Origin: Gammaproteobacteria bacterium
GTDB taxonomy: Bacteria; Pseudomonadota; Gammaproteobacteria; SZUA-229
Direction of reading: 5' to 3'
NCBI GenBank assembly: GCA_026197015.1
Contig: JAPHRB010000095.1
Coordinates: forward strand, 1-21,087
Length of the DNA: 21,087 nt
The notes beneath the pieces are model-generated. The model saw only the letters and a program-made list of their open reading frames with translations, did no database searches and was not told the origin of the DNA. How positions within the stretch are numbered: the first letter of the stretch is position 1; each line of letters starts with the position of its first letter. The position numbers were made by a program, and so were the translations under genes. This document shows positions 1 to 7,572 of the stretch, piece after piece.

Positions 1-1423
1 CACCGCAATTTTCTTCCATTACTTTTTGTAATTCATGACGAATATCATCAACCGATTCATCACCGCTATTTGAATCCCATCGATGCAATCTGTCATAGGC
101 CTGTTTTATAACTTTTTCATCTATTACTTTATGAAATCTATTCTCTTTTAAATATTCAATAATATGGTTTGCAGCTGAACGACCAAAGACAAGTATATCC
201 AGTAATGAATTACCTCCCAGTCGGTTAGCACCATGAACCGAAACGCAGGCACACTCACCCGCTGCATATAATCCTGTAACGGGTTCTTCAGGTGTATCTT
301 TTACCGGAATGACTACCTGTCCATGGCGATTAGTTGGTACACCACCCATTGTATAATGCGCTGTTGGGTAAACGGGTATAGGCTGATCAGCAGGATCGAT
401 ACCTAAAAAGGTGATACATGTTTGCCTGATACCCGGTAAGCGTGATTGCAATACATCTTCTGGTAAATGATCAAGTTTCAACAAGACATGATCTTTTTCA
501 GGGCCACAGCCTCTGCCTTCTTTTACTTCAGTATAAATTGAACGACTCACTACATCACGAGATGCCAGGTCTTTTGCTGATGGCGCATAACGCTCCATAA
601 AACGCTCACCTTTTGCATTTACCAGATAACCACCCTCACCTCTTGCACCTTCAGTTATTAACATGCCACGACCAGCTATGCCGGTTGGGTGAAACTGAAA
701 AAATTCCATATCCTGTAATGGCATACCCGCTCTTAGCGCCATTCCCATTCCATCACCGGTATTAATTAATGCATTGGTTGTGGTTCTAAATAATTGTCCC
801 GCACCGCCCGTCGCCAATAAAGTGGTTTTAGCCTCAATAATTAACTCTTCACCACTATGAATATCAAAAACATAAGCGCCTAAAATATTACCCTGCTCGT
901 CTTTCAATAAATCGACAGCGAAGTACTCATCAAAAAAATGTGTTTTAGCACGTATATTCTGCTGGTATAAACTATGCAAAATTGCGTGGCCTGTTCTATC
1001 CGCAGCCGCACAGGTTCTGGCCGCCTGTTCACCACCAAAATTTTGCGACTGACCACCAAAAGGTCGTTGATAAATTTTTCCATTGTCTAAACGTGAAAAC
1101 GGAACACCGAAATGCTCCATTTCATAAACGGCTTTTGGTGCTGCACGACACATATATTCAATCGCATCCTGGTCACCTAAATAGTCACTACCTTTAACCG
1201 TATCAAACATATGCCAGTGCCAGTTATCAGGTAATACGTTAGCCAGCGCAGCATTCATTCCGCCTTGCGCGGCGACCGTATGCGAGCGTGTTGGAAAAAC
1301 TTTAGAAACTACTGCCACTGAGGCATCCGCTTCAGCGAGCTGAAGGGCCGCTCTTAAGCCTCCACCACCCGCGCCTATAATAAGCGCATCGAAACGTCTT
1401 CTTGGGATATCTTCAATATTCAT
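1..1423 (-). CDS. sdhA: Succinate dehydrogenase flavoprotein subunit, C-terminal part missing (off window)
   Basis: Catalytic FAD subunit of complex II, oxidising succinate to fumarate on the inner face of the cytoplasmic membrane. I translated the frame by hand from the ATG at 1423: 474 residues are present and the frame is still open at base 1 (E. coli SdhA is about 588). An N-terminal dinucleotide-binding loop (LIIGAGGGGLRAAL) is followed by SHTVAAQGG, whose His carries the covalent FAD. FQFHPTGIAG and RDVVSRSI match the substrate-binding and proton-transfer segments, and HGANRLGGNSLLD lies near the end. The start overlaps the sdhD stop by 4 nt (ATGA), so the genes are translationally coupled. 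sdhB is expected just beyond the left edge. Confidence 0.97.
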   Translation of the reverse strand, partial: MNIEDIPRRRFDALIIGAGGGGLRAALQLAEADASVAVVSKVFPTRSHTVAAQGGMNAALANVLPDNWHWHMFDTVKGSDYLGDQDAIEYMCRAAPKAVYEMEHFGVPFSRLDNGKIYQRPFGGQSQNFGGEQAARTCAAADRTGHAILHSLYQQNIRAKTHFFDEYFAVDLLKDEQGNILGAYVFDIHSGEELIIEAKTTLLATGGAGQLFRTTTNALINTGDGMGMALRAGMPLQDMEFFQFHPTGIAGRGMLITEGARGEGGYLVNAKGERFMERYAPSAKDLASRDVVSRSIYTEVKEGRGCGPEKDHVLLKLDHLPEDVLQSRLPGIRQTCITFLGIDPADQPIPVYPTAHYTMGGVPTNRHGQVVIPVKDTPEEPVTGLYAAGECACVSVHGANRLGGNSLLDILVFGRSAANHIIEYLKENRFHKVIDEKVIKQAYDRLHRWDSNSGDESVDDIRHELQKVMEENCG

Positions 1424-1764
1424 TTAATAAAAACCATAAAAAGTGCTTTGAAACCCCATAAGCCACTACCCATTAAAGTACAACCGAGCAGTGTTAAGAC
1501 CAGTAATCGGCCAACTACATTAGGAACATAATCAAGAATGATATCTCTAATTCCAATCCACGCATGCCAAAGAACAGCAATTAGAAATAAACCAATCAAT
1601 ATATTGTTATAAGGCTCAGAAACCCACTCAGCCCAATCATTAACATTAAGCGGATTGCAGGTAAGAAAAACAACAAATATATAAAGTAAAAACACACCGA
1701 TAAATACGCCACTGACACGTTGTATAATCCACGGTCTTAAACCCTGAAGTCCTGGTGAGCTCAT
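1420..1764 (-). CDS. sdhD: Succinate dehydrogenase membrane anchor subunit SdhD
   Basis: Small membrane anchor that, with SdhC, binds haem b and ubiquinone for complex II. Three hydrophobic segments are visible. HAWIGIRDIILDYV matches the E. coli HAW...DYV block, in which His71 lines the haem pocket and Asp82-Tyr83 line the quinone site. I chose the ATG at 1764 (114 residues, starting MSSPGLQGLRPW). It overlaps the sdhC stop as ATGA and has GGAG about 8 nt upstream. A longer frame from an ATG at 1788 adds eight residues but would overlap sdhC by 28 nt. The 3' end overlaps sdhA by 4 nt. Confidence 0.94.
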   Translation of the reverse strand: MSSPGLQGLRPWIIQRVSGVFIGVFLLYIFVVFLTCNPLNVNDWAEWVSEPYNNILIGLFLIAVLWHAWIGIRDIILDYVPNVVGRLLVLTLLGCTLMGSGLWGFKALFMVFIK

Positions 1765-2144
1765 AAGAAAATCTCCAGACCTAACCATACGAACAATATT
1801 GCTTCCACAACAAATACCGCCCAGGCAAATTGTGTTGCCTGTTTTTTTTCAAGCCCTATATCGAAATCAGTAAGCAAAAAACGTATACCCGCAATGAAAT
1901 GATGCAAAATTGACCACAACAAAATAACACAGGCAATTTTTATTAGCGGGGCATTTAAAACATCTATTGCGCTGTTAAAACCGGCATCTCCCTGTAAAGA
2001 GAGGTCAAACAGGTAAACGCTGAAAGGAATAGCTAAAAATAGCAGCAATCCACTTATTCTGTGAAAGATAGAAACGAATCCCGTGACTGGTAGTCTTATT
2101 TTTACCAGATTGAGAAAGAAGGGTCGGTTATCTGATACCGCCAT
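1761..2144 (-). CDS. sdhC: Succinate dehydrogenase cytochrome b556 subunit SdhC
   Basis: First gene of the sdh operon, 127 residues with three membrane helices. SIFHRISG (residues 25-32) matches the E. coli SILHRVSG quinone-site segment (Ser27, Arg31). HHFIAGIRFLLTDF (81-94) matches the haem-ligand segment, with His82 at the place of E. coli His84. An AGGG stretch lies about 10 nt upstream of the ATG. An out-of-frame ATG seven bases further upstream has no conserved continuation. The gene is transcribed away from ygfZ, and sdhD follows with an ATGA overlap. Confidence 0.96.
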   Translation of the reverse strand: MAVSDNRPFFLNLVKIRLPVTGFVSIFHRISGLLLFLAIPFSVYLFDLSLQGDAGFNSAIDVLNAPLIKIACVILLWSILHHFIAGIRFLLTDFDIGLEKKQATQFAWAVFVVEAILFVWLGLEIFL

Positions 2145-2224
2145 TATTCATTTTCCCTATTTAAATGATTAATTGTATTGATATCTATTATTATTCTTAA
2201 ATAGTATTGTAGTGTAATAATTTT

Positions 2225-2273
2225 AATAATCCACATTATATGTATGCTGACACTACACTATAATGTGATTATT
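2225..2273. promoter_or_regulatory. Interrupted inverted repeat with outward TATAAT boxes between sdhC and ygfZ
   Basis: In the 168-bp divergent gap, the left arm AATAATCCACATTATA (2225-2240) is mirrored by TATAATGTGATTATT (2259-2273). The arms match except for one extra base and are separated by 18 nt. Each arm carries TATAAT reading outward, toward sdhC on the minus strand and toward ygfZ on the plus strand, so the pair could be two -10 boxes. I see no convincing -35 at 17 bp for either. An operator for a dimeric regulator or back-to-back promoters are both possible. The rest of the gap is AT-rich with no other signal. Confidence 0.45.
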
Positions 2274-2312
2274 ATGCCTAATTAAGGTTCAATTCGAGAT
2301 ACAGGTAAACAC

Positions 2313-3353
2313 ATGAAAGCAGAATGGTTCGATTTTTTAAAAGATGCGGGCGCTGAGTTTGAGAACAATAAAGTACAAAGTTTTGGAAACCCGGAACTTG
2401 AGCAGCGCATGTTACACACAGGCCTCATCATCTGTGATTTGAGTCACCACGGGCTTATTTCTATCGATGGCGAAGATGCTACAGATTTTCTGCAGGGTCA
2501 ACTCACTAATGATGTACGTGATGTGAGCCTTTCACACAGCCAGCTTAGCGCTTATTGCACACATAAAGGCCGTATGTTAGCTAATTTCAGGTTATTCAAA
2601 CGCGCTGAGAGTTACTATATTCAACTACCTGAGGAATTACTTGAGCCCATATTAAAACGCATTAACATGTTCATTTTAATGTCAAAGGTATGCATTAAAG
2701 ACAGTAGTAATTCACTGATAAAAATTGGAGTATCAGGGCCAACTGCCAATGAAAAACTGGCTGAGTTGATTCCAGAACTACCCTTAAATACAGATGACAG
2801 CACTCAGGTAAATGGTTACACCATTATCAAATGCGCCGGTCACATAGCAAGATATGAAATATACGGTGAACTTGAAGCTATGAAGACGTTATGGGAGCAT
2901 CTTGATGTTAATGCGGCACCGGCTGGTGCCGGGGCATGGGAAACATTAGATATACTAGCTGGCATCCCGACTATCACTCCTGAAACATCTGAAGCTTTCG
3001 TTCCTCAGATGACCAATATGCATGTTATAAATGGTGTAAATTTTCAAAAAGGCTGTTATACCGGCCAGGAAGTTGTTGCTCGAATGCAATATCTGGGCAA
3101 ATTAAAACGTCGAATGTTTAAAATTCAGATCGATACCACTGATAAAGTTTCTGCTGGTGATAAGTTATTCTGTAAAGACTCAAAATCTGGCCAGGGAACA
3201 GGCCAGATCATTAATGCGCAAATTGATGCTAATGATGAAACTGTCGCACTGGCTGTCATTGATATAACAGACGCAGAATCAGGCACACTTCAGTTACACG
3301 ATGAAAACGGCCCTTCAATTAAAGTACTCACTCTACCTTATGCATTAGATTAA
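2313..3353 (+). CDS. ygfZ: YgfZ, folate-binding Fe-S cluster protein (GcvT family)
   Basis: Tetrahydrofolate-dependent protein that helps assemble or repair certain [4Fe-4S] enzymes, for example the tRNA methylthiolase MiaB. The fold is GcvT-like but the protein is not an aminomethyltransferase. It has 346 residues (E. coli 326). The diagnostic KGCYTGQE motif is at 246-253, with Cys248 as the essential cysteine, preceded by FVPQMTN at 229-235 as in E. coli. An N-terminal GcvT-like stretch (DFLQGQLTNDV, 58-68) is also present. A weak CAGG lies upstream of the ATG. It is divergent from sdhCDA, which is functionally suggestive because SdhB is an Fe-S protein, but I see no direct link. A strong terminator follows, so it is probably monocistronic. 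Confidence 0.95.
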   Translation: MKAEWFDFLKDAGAEFENNKVQSFGNPELEQRMLHTGLIICDLSHHGLISIDGEDATDFLQGQLTNDVRDVSLSHSQLSAYCTHKGRMLANFRLFKRAESYYIQLPEELLEPILKRINMFILMSKVCIKDSSNSLIKIGVSGPTANEKLAELIPELPLNTDDSTQVNGYTIIKCAGHIARYEIYGELEAMKTLWEHLDVNAAPAGAGAWETLDILAGIPTITPETSEAFVPQMTNMHVINGVNFQKGCYTGQEVVARMQYLGKLKRRMFKIQIDTTDKVSAGDKLFCKDSKSGQGTGQIINAQIDANDETVALAVIDITDAESGTLQLHDENGPSIKVLTLPYALD

Positions 3354-3362
3354 GCGAATGAT

Positions 3363-3410
3363 CAGTTGCCGTAAGCTGCTCGAATAAAGCTCACGGCAAC
3401 TGTTATTTTT
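3363..3410 (+). terminator. Rho-independent terminator of ygfZ
   Basis: A 15-bp stem (3363-3377 with 3388-3402, one A/C mismatch) encloses a 10-nt loop and is followed directly by TTATTTTT, then more T-rich sequence to 3420. It begins 10 nt after the ygfZ stop and separates it from the HDOD cluster. Confidence 0.85.
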
Positions 3411-3477
3411 ACAGTCTTTTTGGATTTTTAAACAAACACTGACTACACTCTTAATTTAAAAGACATATAAAATAAAT

Positions 3478-4314
3478 ATGAGTGAACAAGCCCGGATAGT
3501 TCTTCAGCAGTTATTCAAAGCCGTTGAAACAGATCAAATTAAATTACCGACTTTACCTGAAGTCGCATTAAAGATTCGTGAGGCCGTAGAAAAAGAAAAC
3601 CAGTCTGCTATTGATATAGCAAACTTGCTTTCACAGGACTCTTCACTATCCGCACGATTATTACAACTTGCAAATAGCCCTTTATATCGTTCTCGCACTG
3701 AAATTGATAACCTGCAAATGGCAATAACACGGCTCGGCATTAGAATCGTTAAAGATCTGGTTATTATGCTCGCTATTAAACAGGCATTTAAGACAAAAGA
3801 TAAAGCCATAGAGGCCCAGCTTAAAACTATCTGGCAAACCAGTGTTGATGTGGCCGCTGTATGTCGGGTTCTGGCTAGATCCCAGTCCGGTTTAGATGCT
3901 GAGCATGCTATGTTAGCCGGTCTCATTCACAATATCGGTAGCCTGCCTATTATCGAACTAGCAGAAAGACAGCCCGCCCTGTTCTCTGATAAGCAAAATA
4001 TAGTCGATATAACAAAAGAAATACAAGCTGAGTTAGGTGAGAAAATACTCAGTTTCTGGAATTTTCCAGATTCACTGATCAACGTTACCCGGCAATGGGA
4101 TCAATTTACTCAGAACCGAAATACAAAAGCCGACTATGTAGACATTGTTCAGGCCGCTATACTACATACAAATCATATACCGGACTCAACTCCTGATGAC
4201 TGGTCACAAATCCCTGCCATTAGTAAACTGGGGTTAGACCCAAATATTCGAAATCTGGAAGATTCACTACAAAGTGAACTTGATGACACCCGCAAAAGTT
4301 TAATGCAGGCTTAA
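3478..4314 (+). CDS. HDOD-domain signalling protein, copy 1
   Basis: Stand-alone HDOD domain protein (278 residues), a relative of HD-type phosphohydrolases found in bacterial signalling and stress proteins. The exact biochemical role is not known. It opens with LPTLPEVALKIREAVE (23-38), then DSSLSARLLQLANSPLYRSR (54-73) and LGIRIVKDLV (86-95). The pseudo-active site is AGLIHNIGSLPI (147-158), where the HD pair reads His151-Asn152, so metal-dependent hydrolysis is unlikely. There are no membrane segments and no fused GGDEF, EAL or kinase domain. Two homologues of the same length follow at once. The upstream region has no clear ribosome-binding site. Confidence 0.9.
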   Translation: MSEQARIVLQQLFKAVETDQIKLPTLPEVALKIREAVEKENQSAIDIANLLSQDSSLSARLLQLANSPLYRSRTEIDNLQMAITRLGIRIVKDLVIMLAIKQAFKTKDKAIEAQLKTIWQTSVDVAAVCRVLARSQSGLDAEHAMLAGLIHNIGSLPIIELAERQPALFSDKQNIVDITKEIQAELGEKILSFWNFPDSLINVTRQWDQFTQNRNTKADYVDIVQAAILHTNHIPDSTPDDWSQIPAISKLGLDPNIRNLEDSLQSELDDTRKSLMQA

Positions 4315-4320
4315 ATATAA

Positions 4321-5166
4321 ATGCAATCTTTACAGCAAAAAACCGAACTTTTTTTGGACCAGGTAAAAGATGCTGTCATAACCGAAAGGTTACTCTTACC
4401 CTCTTTGCCCGACGTAGCCTTAAAAATAAAAGCTGAATGTGAAAAAGAGAACTCATCAGCACAGAAGATAGCTGAGGTTATAATAAAAGACCCTGCTATG
4501 TCTGTACGTTTACTGCAAGTTGCTAACAGTTCACTATATCGCACACGAATTACGACTGACAATATTCAAATGGCAATAACCAAGCTCGGTTTAAAGCTGG
4601 TAAGGGACTTAATAATGAGTTTGTCTATGAAACAACTCTATAAAGCCAGTAATGATGTAATCGCAGAGCGTTTTCAGGAGTTATGGCTTTCCAGCACTAA
4701 AACAGCCGCCATTGCACATTTATTAGCCAAAACTCAAAAACACCTTGACCCTGAAAAAGCAATGCTTGCCGGACTAATACATAACATTGGCGCTTTACCT
4801 ATTATTTTGATGGCTGAAGATGATGATGACCTGTTTGATCAGCCTGGAGAATTATTAAAAATTCTAGAAAAAATGCAGGGAGAAGTCGGTGCGTATATCT
4901 TTCGCAACTGGCACTTCCCGGATTACATGATTGATGTTGTTACTGAATGTTATCATTTTCGTCGCAATCATAATGGCCCGGCTGATTATGTTGATGTAGT
5001 ACAGGTCGCATTAATTCAGGGTAGTATTTATACTGGTCTGGACTGCCCGGAAGACTGGTCGACGGTATCGGCATTTTCACGACTAAATATAGATACCGAT
5101 TCTCATGTTCTCGATATTGAAGCAAACAAACTTTTATATGATGAAACCACAACTTTATTTAAATAA
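4321..5166 (+). CDS. HDOD-domain signalling protein, copy 2
   Basis: Second tandem paralogue, 281 residues, starting 6 nt after copy 1 ends, so it is almost certainly in the same transcript. LPSLPDVALKIKAECEKEN (26-44), VRLLQVANSSLYRTR (62-76) and AGLIHNIGALPI (150-161) align with copies 1 and 3, and the HD pair is His154-Asn155. It shares the acidic MAEDDDxLF stretch with copy 3, which copy 1 lacks. It is the most divergent in the first half (VIIKDPAMS against LTQDASLS). There is no good ribosome-binding site directly before the ATG, so translation may depend on coupling to copy 1. Confidence 0.9.
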   Translation: MQSLQQKTELFLDQVKDAVITERLLLPSLPDVALKIKAECEKENSSAQKIAEVIIKDPAMSVRLLQVANSSLYRTRITTDNIQMAITKLGLKLVRDLIMSLSMKQLYKASNDVIAERFQELWLSSTKTAAIAHLLAKTQKHLDPEKAMLAGLIHNIGALPIILMAEDDDDLFDQPGELLKILEKMQGEVGAYIFRNWHFPDYMIDVVTECYHFRRNHNGPADYVDVVQVALIQGSIYTGLDCPEDWSTVSAFSRLNIDTDSHVLDIEANKLLYDETTTLFK

Positions 5167-5208
5167 ACTATACTCATTTCATAATTATTAAATAGGCACA
5201 GGAAAAGC

Positions 5209-6039
5209 ATGTCAGAAAAAGCCGAACAGTTTTATAGTGAACTAAAAGCAGCTGTAGAATCAGATCAGTTAGTGTTACCTACATTACCCGAAGTGGCATT
5301 GAAAATACGCGATGCCGTTGAGAGTGAAAACACATCAGCACAACAAATAGCTGAAACACTAACCCAGGATGCTTCTTTATCTGCACGTTTAATTCAGGTT
5401 TCTAACAGCCCACTTTATAGAAGTCGTAACCCGATAGAAGACCTGCAAATGGCCGTAACGCGACTGGGTATACGCATGGTTCGTGACCTGGTTATTAGTT
5501 TAGCCATGAAACAGATATATCAGGCCACATCCGACGTCTTAGATGAGCATTTCCGTGAAATATGGAATACCTCAGTTGAAGTCGCCGCAATTTGTCGAAT
5601 GTTAGCCACTACCGTACCCGGCATAAACCCTGAACAGGCGCTTTTGGCTGGCCTAATCCATAATATAGGTGCCCTGCCGATTCTGGTTATGGCCGAAGAT
5701 GATGATGAACTGTTTAACAACAGTGATGCTTTAGATGTAGTCATTAAAGAACTAACCTCACCAGTTGGTGAGCTAATTCTTAAAACATGGAATTTCGGTG
5801 ACAGCATGACCGATGTTGTAAAACACGCACATAATTTCGAGTATGATCATGATGGTGGAGCTGACCTGGTTGACCTTGTGCAAGTAGCACTGTTACAGGG
5901 CGGACACGGATCAGAAGATATAGACTGGTCGACAGTCCCGGCATTTGCAAAACTGGGCATGGACACTGACGTTAATATTGTTGAAATAGAAGAAAACAAG
6001 GAAATCATAGAAAATACCAAGCAATCTTTAATGGTATAA
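5209..6039 (+). CDS. HDOD-domain signalling protein, copy 3
   Basis: Third tandem paralogue, 276 residues, 42 nt downstream of copy 2 with its own AGGA about 6 nt before the ATG. LPTLPEVALKIRDAVE (23-38), DASLSARLIQVSNSPLYRSR (54-73) and AGLIHNIGALPI (147-158) are almost word for word those of copy 1. The HD pair is again His151-Asn152. All three proteins end with a similar block (DWS..P....LG.D) and a charged tail. No enzymatic or output domain is fused, so these may be adaptors. The partner is unknown. Confidence 0.9.
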   Translation: MSEKAEQFYSELKAAVESDQLVLPTLPEVALKIRDAVESENTSAQQIAETLTQDASLSARLIQVSNSPLYRSRNPIEDLQMAVTRLGIRMVRDLVISLAMKQIYQATSDVLDEHFREIWNTSVEVAAICRMLATTVPGINPEQALLAGLIHNIGALPILVMAEDDDELFNNSDALDVVIKELTSPVGELILKTWNFGDSMTDVVKHAHNFEYDHDGGADLVDLVQVALLQGGHGSEDIDWSTVPAFAKLGMDTDVNIVEIEENKEIIENTKQSLMV

Positions 6040-6050
6040 CTTATAAACAC

Positions 6051-6092
6051 GGCTAAAAGGGCTTTTAACCTACAGCGCTTTACCCTTTTTAT
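6051..6092 (+). terminator. Possible terminator after the HDOD cluster
   Basis: GGCTAAAA and TTTTAACC (6051-6070) can form an 8-bp stem around a 4-nt loop, with one mismatch. Alternatively AAAAGGG can pair with CCCTTTT (6083-6089), which ends in a T run. Either could end the HDOD transcript; the structure is ambiguous. Confidence 0.4.
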
Positions 6093-6175
6093 CCCTGTTT
6101 AATTCTCCACAAAACTATCCAGTTATGTTATTTTTACTCTTAAAATAATATGTAAAATAACAAGGAAATCTGGAT

Positions 6176-6982
6176 ATGAAAAAACTTGCCCTGTTTAGCA
6201 GCCTTCTAATTGCTAATTTCATTACAAACTCTCTCAACGCTGCCGTTTTAATTCAAACCCGTGACGCTGATAACGAATTATCATCAATTTACATAAACGG
6301 CGACAAAGCACGTATTGAAATACCCAACAATGAAGGTTACATCGTTATGGATGTGGCAAAAAAAACCATGAATGCGGTTATTCATAAACAGCGTACGATT
6401 TTAGATATGAGCGAATTTTTACTGCAAAACGATGAGCAATCTGCGCCAAAAAAATATGTAGATACTTATACTAAAAGCATGGGTCTGGGACCCAGGATTG
6501 TAGGTTACGAAACTGAAGAATACTCTTTATATGCCAATGACAACTACTGTTCAAGTCTTTATGTTTCCGTTGAAGCCATGCGTGACATGGGTATTAAGAA
6601 ATTTGTAAATGCATTCGCTAATATGGAAAGAAATATGGAAGCAAAAATTTCCGCGATGACAGGTATGAACATGAATGCCTTTACTGATCCCTGTGATGAA
6701 GCAGAACGTAAAGCCAGTTTACGATTAACAGAGATAGGATTCCCATTAAAAAGCATTGATCAAAATAAACGTCTGGATTCTGTTGTAACTAAAATAAACA
6801 AAAAAGCCCGCCTGCCTAAAAATGCATTTATGGTGCCTGCTGATTACACTGTCACCGACCCGTCAAAAATGATGAATGAAGCGATGCAGAAAATGCAGCC
6901 GCAAATGAAAGAAATGATGAATAATATGACACCTGAAATGCAAAAAATGATGCAGCAGCAGATGCAGCAATTTCAACGGTAG
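6176..6982 (+). CDS. Secreted DUF4412-like protein with Met/Gln-rich C-terminal tail
   Basis: Exported protein of unknown function, 268 residues. Residues 1-23 form a signal peptide (MKK, hydrophobic core, cleavage near LNA-AV). The next part (ARIEIPNNEGYIVMDVAKK and following) resembles the DUF4412 family of periplasmic proteins, in which short beta strands surround a bound-ligand-like core. Two Cys are present (in NDNYCSSLY and TDPCDEAE) and may form a disulphide. From about residue 226 the tail carries 12 Met among about 43 residues, rich also in Gln and Lys, probably helical. AAGGA lies about 9 nt before the ATG. Its 3' region holds the heptamer array. Function and family assignment are inference from pattern. 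Confidence 0.75.
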   Translation: MKKLALFSSLLIANFITNSLNAAVLIQTRDADNELSSIYINGDKARIEIPNNEGYIVMDVAKKTMNAVIHKQRTILDMSEFLLQNDEQSAPKKYVDTYTKSMGLGPRIVGYETEEYSLYANDNYCSSLYVSVEAMRDMGIKKFVNAFANMERNMEAKISAMTGMNMNAFTDPCDEAERKASLRLTEIGFPLKSIDQNKRLDSVVTKINKKARLPKNAFMVPADYTVTDPSKMMNEAMQKMQPQMKEMMNNMTPEMQKMMQQQMQQFQR

Positions 6983-6989
6983 GGATTGA

Positions 6990-7076
6990 GTCGTAAGTTG
7001 TAAGTCGTATGTCGTAAGTCGTAAGTCGTAAGTCGTAAGTCGTAAGTCGTAAGTCGTAAGTCGTAAGTCGTAAGTC
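6990..7076. repeat. Tandem heptanucleotide array (GTCGTAA)n
   Basis: There are twelve full 7-bp units plus GTC. Units 1-3 are GTCGTAA, GTTGTAA and GTCGTAT; units 4-12 (7011-7073) are nine exact GTCGTAA copies. The array starts 8 nt after the DUF4412 stop, is non-coding and lies between convergent genes. Exact copies at one end and variant copies at the other are typical of slippage-driven expansion. Confidence 0.97.
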
Positions 7077-7107
7077 TACAGGATTAAATTACTCATCTGC
7101 CTTGACT

Positions 7108-7146
7108 GCAAGTTAAACTTATAACTTGCGACATTTTTTATTTTTC
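7108..7146 (+). terminator. Likely terminator of the DUF4412 gene
   Basis: GCAAGTT (7108-7114) and AACTTGC (7123-7129) form a 7-bp stem with an 8-nt loop, followed by a T-rich run from 7134. The 3' half (7117-7132) can instead pair over 16 bp with the first heptamer units (see findings). Read on the minus strand there is no T run after the stem, so it serves the plus-strand gene better than nusB. The T run overlaps the last codons of nusB. Confidence 0.55.
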
Positions 7147-7572
7147 TATTTCAACTTTTCTGAGTTCTTTCGCCAGCTTATCAAGTATGCTATTTACAAA
7201 CGCATGACTTTTATCTGAACCAAACATTTTTGCCAGTGTAATAGATTCACTGATAACCACTTTATAAGGCACATCTAAACTATTTTTTAATTCAAAACTT
7301 GAGAGCCTTAAAATAGTAAGTTCAATTGGATCTAACTCTGATTCTTTACGTTCACTATACTTAAGAATCAACTCATCTAATTCAGCAACTTGTGTTGGTA
7401 TCGTGTGTAACAGTTTACGGAAATAAGCAGTATCAACTTTTTCCATATTCTGTTCCTGAAAGAACTGCTCTTCAATTTCGATCAGGTCATTAGCCGACAT
7501 ATGCCACTGATATAAAGCCTGTGTGGCTTTTTTACGGGCATTACTTCGGCCTTTTGCTAGTGATACTGACAT
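7138..7572 (-). CDS. nusB: Transcription antitermination factor NusB
   Basis: RNA-binding partner of NusE (S10) in rRNA antitermination complexes. It has 144 residues, the normal length for the family. The N-terminal arginine-rich block (ARKKATQALYQW, 12-23) binds boxA RNA. LDPIELTILRLSSFEL and the C-terminal PYKVVISESITLAKMFG plus HAFVNSILDKLA blocks are the family signature. Its ATG overlaps the ribH stop by one base (TAATG), the classic ribH-nusB coupling. It is the last gene of the minus-strand rib cluster, and no clear terminator follows on that strand. Confidence 0.97.
   Translation of the reverse strand: MSVSLAKGRSNARKKATQALYQWHMSANDLIEIEEQFFQEQNMEKVDTAYFRKLLHTIPTQVAELDELILKYSERKESELDPIELTILRLSSFELKNSLDVPYKVVISESITLAKMFGSDKSHAFVNSILDKLAKELRKVEIEK

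Noticed and set aside
982..1197. Plus-strand ORF within sdhA
   Set aside because: Antisense to a strongly conserved part of SdhA; the translation is low-complexity His/Phe-rich and looks like a shadow.
3534..3926. Minus-strand ORFs inside the HDOD genes
   Set aside because: They are antisense frames of the conserved HDOD coding sequence and recur in parallel positions in the paralogues because the sense strands are similar.
6990..7076. CRISPR array
   Set aside because: Units are 7 bp and directly abutting, with no spacers and no cas genes nearby; it is a simple tandem repeat.
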